A stretch of 33,794 nt of DNA from JANRKH01 sp033763595. GTDB taxonomy: Bacteria > Pseudomonadota > Alphaproteobacteria > Rickettsiales > Rickettsiaceae. The DNA is taken from the NCBI GenBank assembly GCA_033763595.1, contig JANRKH010000010.1, positions 1 to 33,794 of the forward strand, written 5' to 3'. The position numbers and the translations under genes are program-made. Within the stretch, counting starts at the first letter, position 1. Each line of letters opens with the position of its first letter. The notes below the pieces were generated by a model, which ran no database searches, had not been told where the DNA came from, and was given only the letters and a program-made list of their open reading frames with translations. Shown here piece after piece: positions 31,767 through 33,794 of the stretch.

Positions 31767-33406
31767 TGAAAAACCAAAAAATTATATATGAAATACTAAG
31801 GTTAATTTTTCCATATAAATACAAAATGCTACTTGCATTTGTAGCGCTTATCGCTGTTGTCGCATGTCAGGTTGGTATAGGCTACGCGATAAAGGCTTTT
31901 GTTGATGGCCAGTTTCAATTTAATGATGCATTAATAAGACTTTTGTCATTCGTTGTTATTCTAGCATTTGCGAGCTTTGTTAGAGCATATATAGTGAATT
32001 CTGTATCTGAACTTGCTGCAAATTCGGCAAAAAGATCTGGCTTTTGCGCCCTTCTTTCATTTGACCAGGATAATTTAAGTAAATATACATACTCCGATTT
32101 ACTCTCAAGAATTAATGAAGATAGTGAGCATATAGCTACTTTAATCATAAATATCACTTCTTTTTTTGTAAGAAATTTTCTTGCGACTATAGCTTGTATT
32201 ATTTGCATGTTTACATTAAGCCTCAAGCTAACTGTTATATTATTTATTATAATAGTTATACTGGTTTGTTTTGCGGTGCTATCTGGCAGGTTTCTTAAGG
32301 AGCTTACTCAAAGTGCAGAATCTGCAAAGTCTCTTGCATCAGAAATTATTATGGAATCTATCATAAACCATAAAGTGATCAATATATTTTGTTCGCAAAA
32401 TGAGGTAATTGCTCATTATGATAGTTTAAATAATATAGCAATTTTAAAAGCAATCAGAAGAATATGGCTTAGGGCGATGTTTTTTGCGTTTATCATCGGA
32501 TTGATCCTCTTAACGCTAATATTTATTGTATGGATTGGAAATTTGGAAGTGAGTTCTGGGAGAATGACTCACGGTTCATTTGCTTCGTTTATGATTTTCG
32601 GGATTGTTGCTTCGTTTAGCTTTGGGGGAGTTATAGAAATGCTCTCGTCTTTAGAAAAAAATCTTGTAAAGTCCGAGAGAATATTAAACATCATATCTGA
32701 AAACTACCAAATTACTGGAGAAGAACAGATAGATATATCAAAGAATAAGCGCCTTAGTCTAAGAAATATCTCTTTTTCATACAAAAATGACAAACATAAT
32801 AAGATACTAAGTGATGTTTCAATTGATATCGAGCTTGGCAAATTTAATGTAATTATAGGTAAATCCGGCTTAGGTAAAACAACCATACTAAATTTAATTG
32901 CGGGATTATACAGGCCAGATATGGGATTTTTTGATCTTGATGGTAAAAAATTTACGACATTTTCGCCAAAAAACTGGCAAGGTCATTTATCATATGTGCC
33001 TCAAGATAGTTTGCTATTTAGTGGCAATATAATTGATAATATCACTTTTTTTTCGCCAGAGCCTGACATAGATTTATGTAATCAAATGATTAGAGGACTA
33101 GATTTAGATGATTTTGTAAATGCACTTGAGTCAGGCATTTTTTCAAGCATTGGCGACCTTTCGACAAAAATATCAGGAGGTCAAAAACAAAGAATAGCTA
33201 TCGCAAGAGCTCTATATGTCAATCCGTCGATATTAATTCTTGATGAAGCAACGAGTCAGCTTGATGAAAAAACTGAGTCTAAAATTTTAGATTTTGTATT
33301 AGAAAAAATGAAGAATAAAACTGTTATTAGTGCGGCCCATAGATCTGTTTCTATCAAAAAAGCCCAAAAACTAATCGATTTAGGAAATGTAATAAAATCT
33401 ATTTAA
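31766..33406 (+). CDS. ABC exporter with fused permease and ATPase (MsbA-like)
   Basis: This is a 546-residue half-transporter. Residues 1-300 hold about six transmembrane helices of the ABC type I exporter fold. The ATPase follows: Walker A GKSGLGKTT (365-373), signature ISGGQKQRIA (469-478), Walker B with D493-E494 in ILILDEATSQLD, and H-loop SAAHR. It is somewhat shorter than MsbA (about 580). MsbA-type lipid A or phospholipid flipping is a fair guess given the surface-glycan genes nearby, but other exporters look the same. The ATG shares bases with the cyaY stop. Confidence 0.85.
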   Translation: MKNQKIIYEILRLIFPYKYKMLLAFVALIAVVACQVGIGYAIKAFVDGQFQFNDALIRLLSFVVILAFASFVRAYIVNSVSELAANSAKRSGFCALLSFDQDNLSKYTYSDLLSRINEDSEHIATLIINITSFFVRNFLATIACIICMFTLSLKLTVILFIIIVILVCFAVLSGRFLKELTQSAESAKSLASEIIMESIINHKVINIFCSQNEVIAHYDSLNNIAILKAIRRIWLRAMFFAFIIGLILLTLIFIVWIGNLEVSSGRMTHGSFASFMIFGIVASFSFGGVIEMLSSLEKNLVKSERILNIISENYQITGEEQIDISKNKRLSLRNISFSYKNDKHNKILSDVSIDIELGKFNVIIGKSGLGKTTILNLIAGLYRPDMGFFDLDGKKFTTFSPKNWQGHLSYVPQDSLLFSGNIIDNITFFSPEPDIDLCNQMIRGLDLDDFVNALESGIFSSIGDLSTKISGGQKQRIAIARALYVNPSILILDEATSQLDEKTESKILDFVLEKMKNKTVISAAHRSVSIKKAQKLIDLGNVIKSI

Positions 33407-33456
33407 TTAACTCTATCTTGGCTTATGTGTTTTGTAGCGAGGCCTTTTCTTATGAG

Positions 33457-33468
33457 TGGGATTTGGTA
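33457..33468. repeat. Solo right end of family B
   Basis: TGGGATTTGGTA followed by TTA is an exact B right terminus, but no B body lies to its left. It borders the C element at 33472 directly. Confidence 0.6.
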
Positions 33469-33471
33469 TTA

Positions 33472-33597
33472 TACTATTTCCCAAATTAAATTCTACAGAT
33501 GAAATTTTAGGGCTACCGTGCGCAAGGCTATCTTTATAGATGCGCAAAGGGGAGACCCGCGAAATTTCTTTTGTAGGGTTAATTTCGGAAATTAATA
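33472..33597. repeat. Family C element with TTA target duplication
   Basis: This 126-bp element starts TACTATTTCCCAAATTAA and ends TTAATTTCGGAAATTAATA, bordered by TTA at 33469-33471 and 33598-33600. The interior carries TTTTAGGGCTACCGTGCGC and TGCGCAAAGGGGAGACCCGC, shared in part with 13657-13722 and 28888-29017. Confidence 0.75.
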
Positions 33598-33627
33598 TTA
33601 TTTTACTCTTAATGAAGTAAGGGATAA

Positions 33628-33680
33628 TACCAAATCCCATTTTTAATGATCAAATTATACCAAATCCCAAATATAATTAA
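33628..33680 (+). repeat. Two family B left ends in tandem
   Basis: TACCAAATCCCATTTTTAA at 33628 (preceded by TAA) and TACCAAATCCCAAATATAA at 33658 (preceded by TTA) are two B-type left termini, 30 bp apart and in the same direction. Neither has a matching right end nearby. Confidence 0.55.
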
Positions 33681-33749
33681 ACTAATAGCAAAAGATTAAA
33701 GACTATGCTATAATGAACCATATTAAACATAATTATAACGTTATTAGAT

Positions 33750-33794
33750 ATGGCAAGAACATCAAGATTACTATCAGATCAAGTTGCAGCAATT
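33750..33794 (+). CDS. Partial ORF running off the window end
   Basis: An ATG at 33750 opens a frame of 15 codons (MARTSRLLSDQVAAI) that continues beyond the window. It is too short to identify. A TATAAT-like box about 40 bp upstream supports it as a real start. Confidence 0.4.
   Translation, partial: MARTSRLLSDQVAAI

Larger units (their letters stand above)
33407..33749. other. Gene-free region of repeat ends and one C element
   Basis: No gene is seen. It holds a right end of family B (33457-33468), a C element (33472-33597), and two B left ends in direct orientation (33628 and 33658). A TATAAT-like box at 33709-33714, in ATGCTATAATGAACC, precedes the last ORF. Confidence 0.65.

Overview
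The window is AT-rich, densely coded chromosomal DNA that looks like an alphaproteobacterium, most likely a Rickettsiales-type obligate intracellular bacterium. This rests on gene content: a mitochondrial-type NDUFS4 complex I subunit, frataxin (CyaY), a TlyC/CorC-type CBS protein, TatC, and housekeeping genes (ybeY, uvrD, xseB, cmk, trxB, serS, tsaE, ndk, mnmG, trxA, pth, sodB). Between them lie orphan, acidic or membrane-active small proteins and many short palindromic repeats. The species cannot be fixed from sequence alone.

Layout. 1-384 is a nest of repeats. 385-3265 (minus) carries corC/tlyC, ybeY and an M23 murein endopeptidase. 3266-4319 is a 1 kb gene-free repeat island. 4320-6604 (minus) is NDUFS4 followed by uvrD/pcrA; xseB diverges from it. 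7042-7743 holds two short orphan ORFs that lie in one frame and are split by a single TAG. 7924-10233 (plus) is an overlapping run of a solute-binding-like protein, cmk and trxB. 11028-13625 encodes a large unusual ABC protein. tatC-serS (14096-16130) overlap. 16423-16989 is an acidic Ser/Asn/Asp-rich orphan. tsaE is on the minus strand. ndk-mnmG-trxA follow. 20680-25441 is a translationally coupled trio: a Wzt-like ATPase, a Wzm-like permease and a 1076-residue GltD/PyrK-like iron-sulfur flavoprotein. Two glycosyltransferases (minus) converge on it, so 20.7-27.5 kb looks like a surface-glycan locus. Then come an alpha/beta hydrolase, pth, sodB, a tiny secreted peptide (again with an in-frame TAG), a Gly-rich membrane orphan, a minus-strand orphan, cyaY and an MsbA-like exporter. 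The window ends 15 codons into another gene.

The most striking signal is a set of four families of short (about 100-150 bp) palindromic, MITE-like elements, called A-D here. B and C share a TACC...GGTA terminal inverted repeat and are flanked by 3-bp TAA or TTA duplications, which is direct evidence of past transposition. Elements are nested: B in A beside D at 3880-4149, and A and B both inside D at 25-338. A and B share a common core with different ends. One A copy supplies the last five residues and stop codon of the flavoprotein, and one C copy supplies the end of pth. No transposase gene is present in the window, so these would have to be mobilised in trans.
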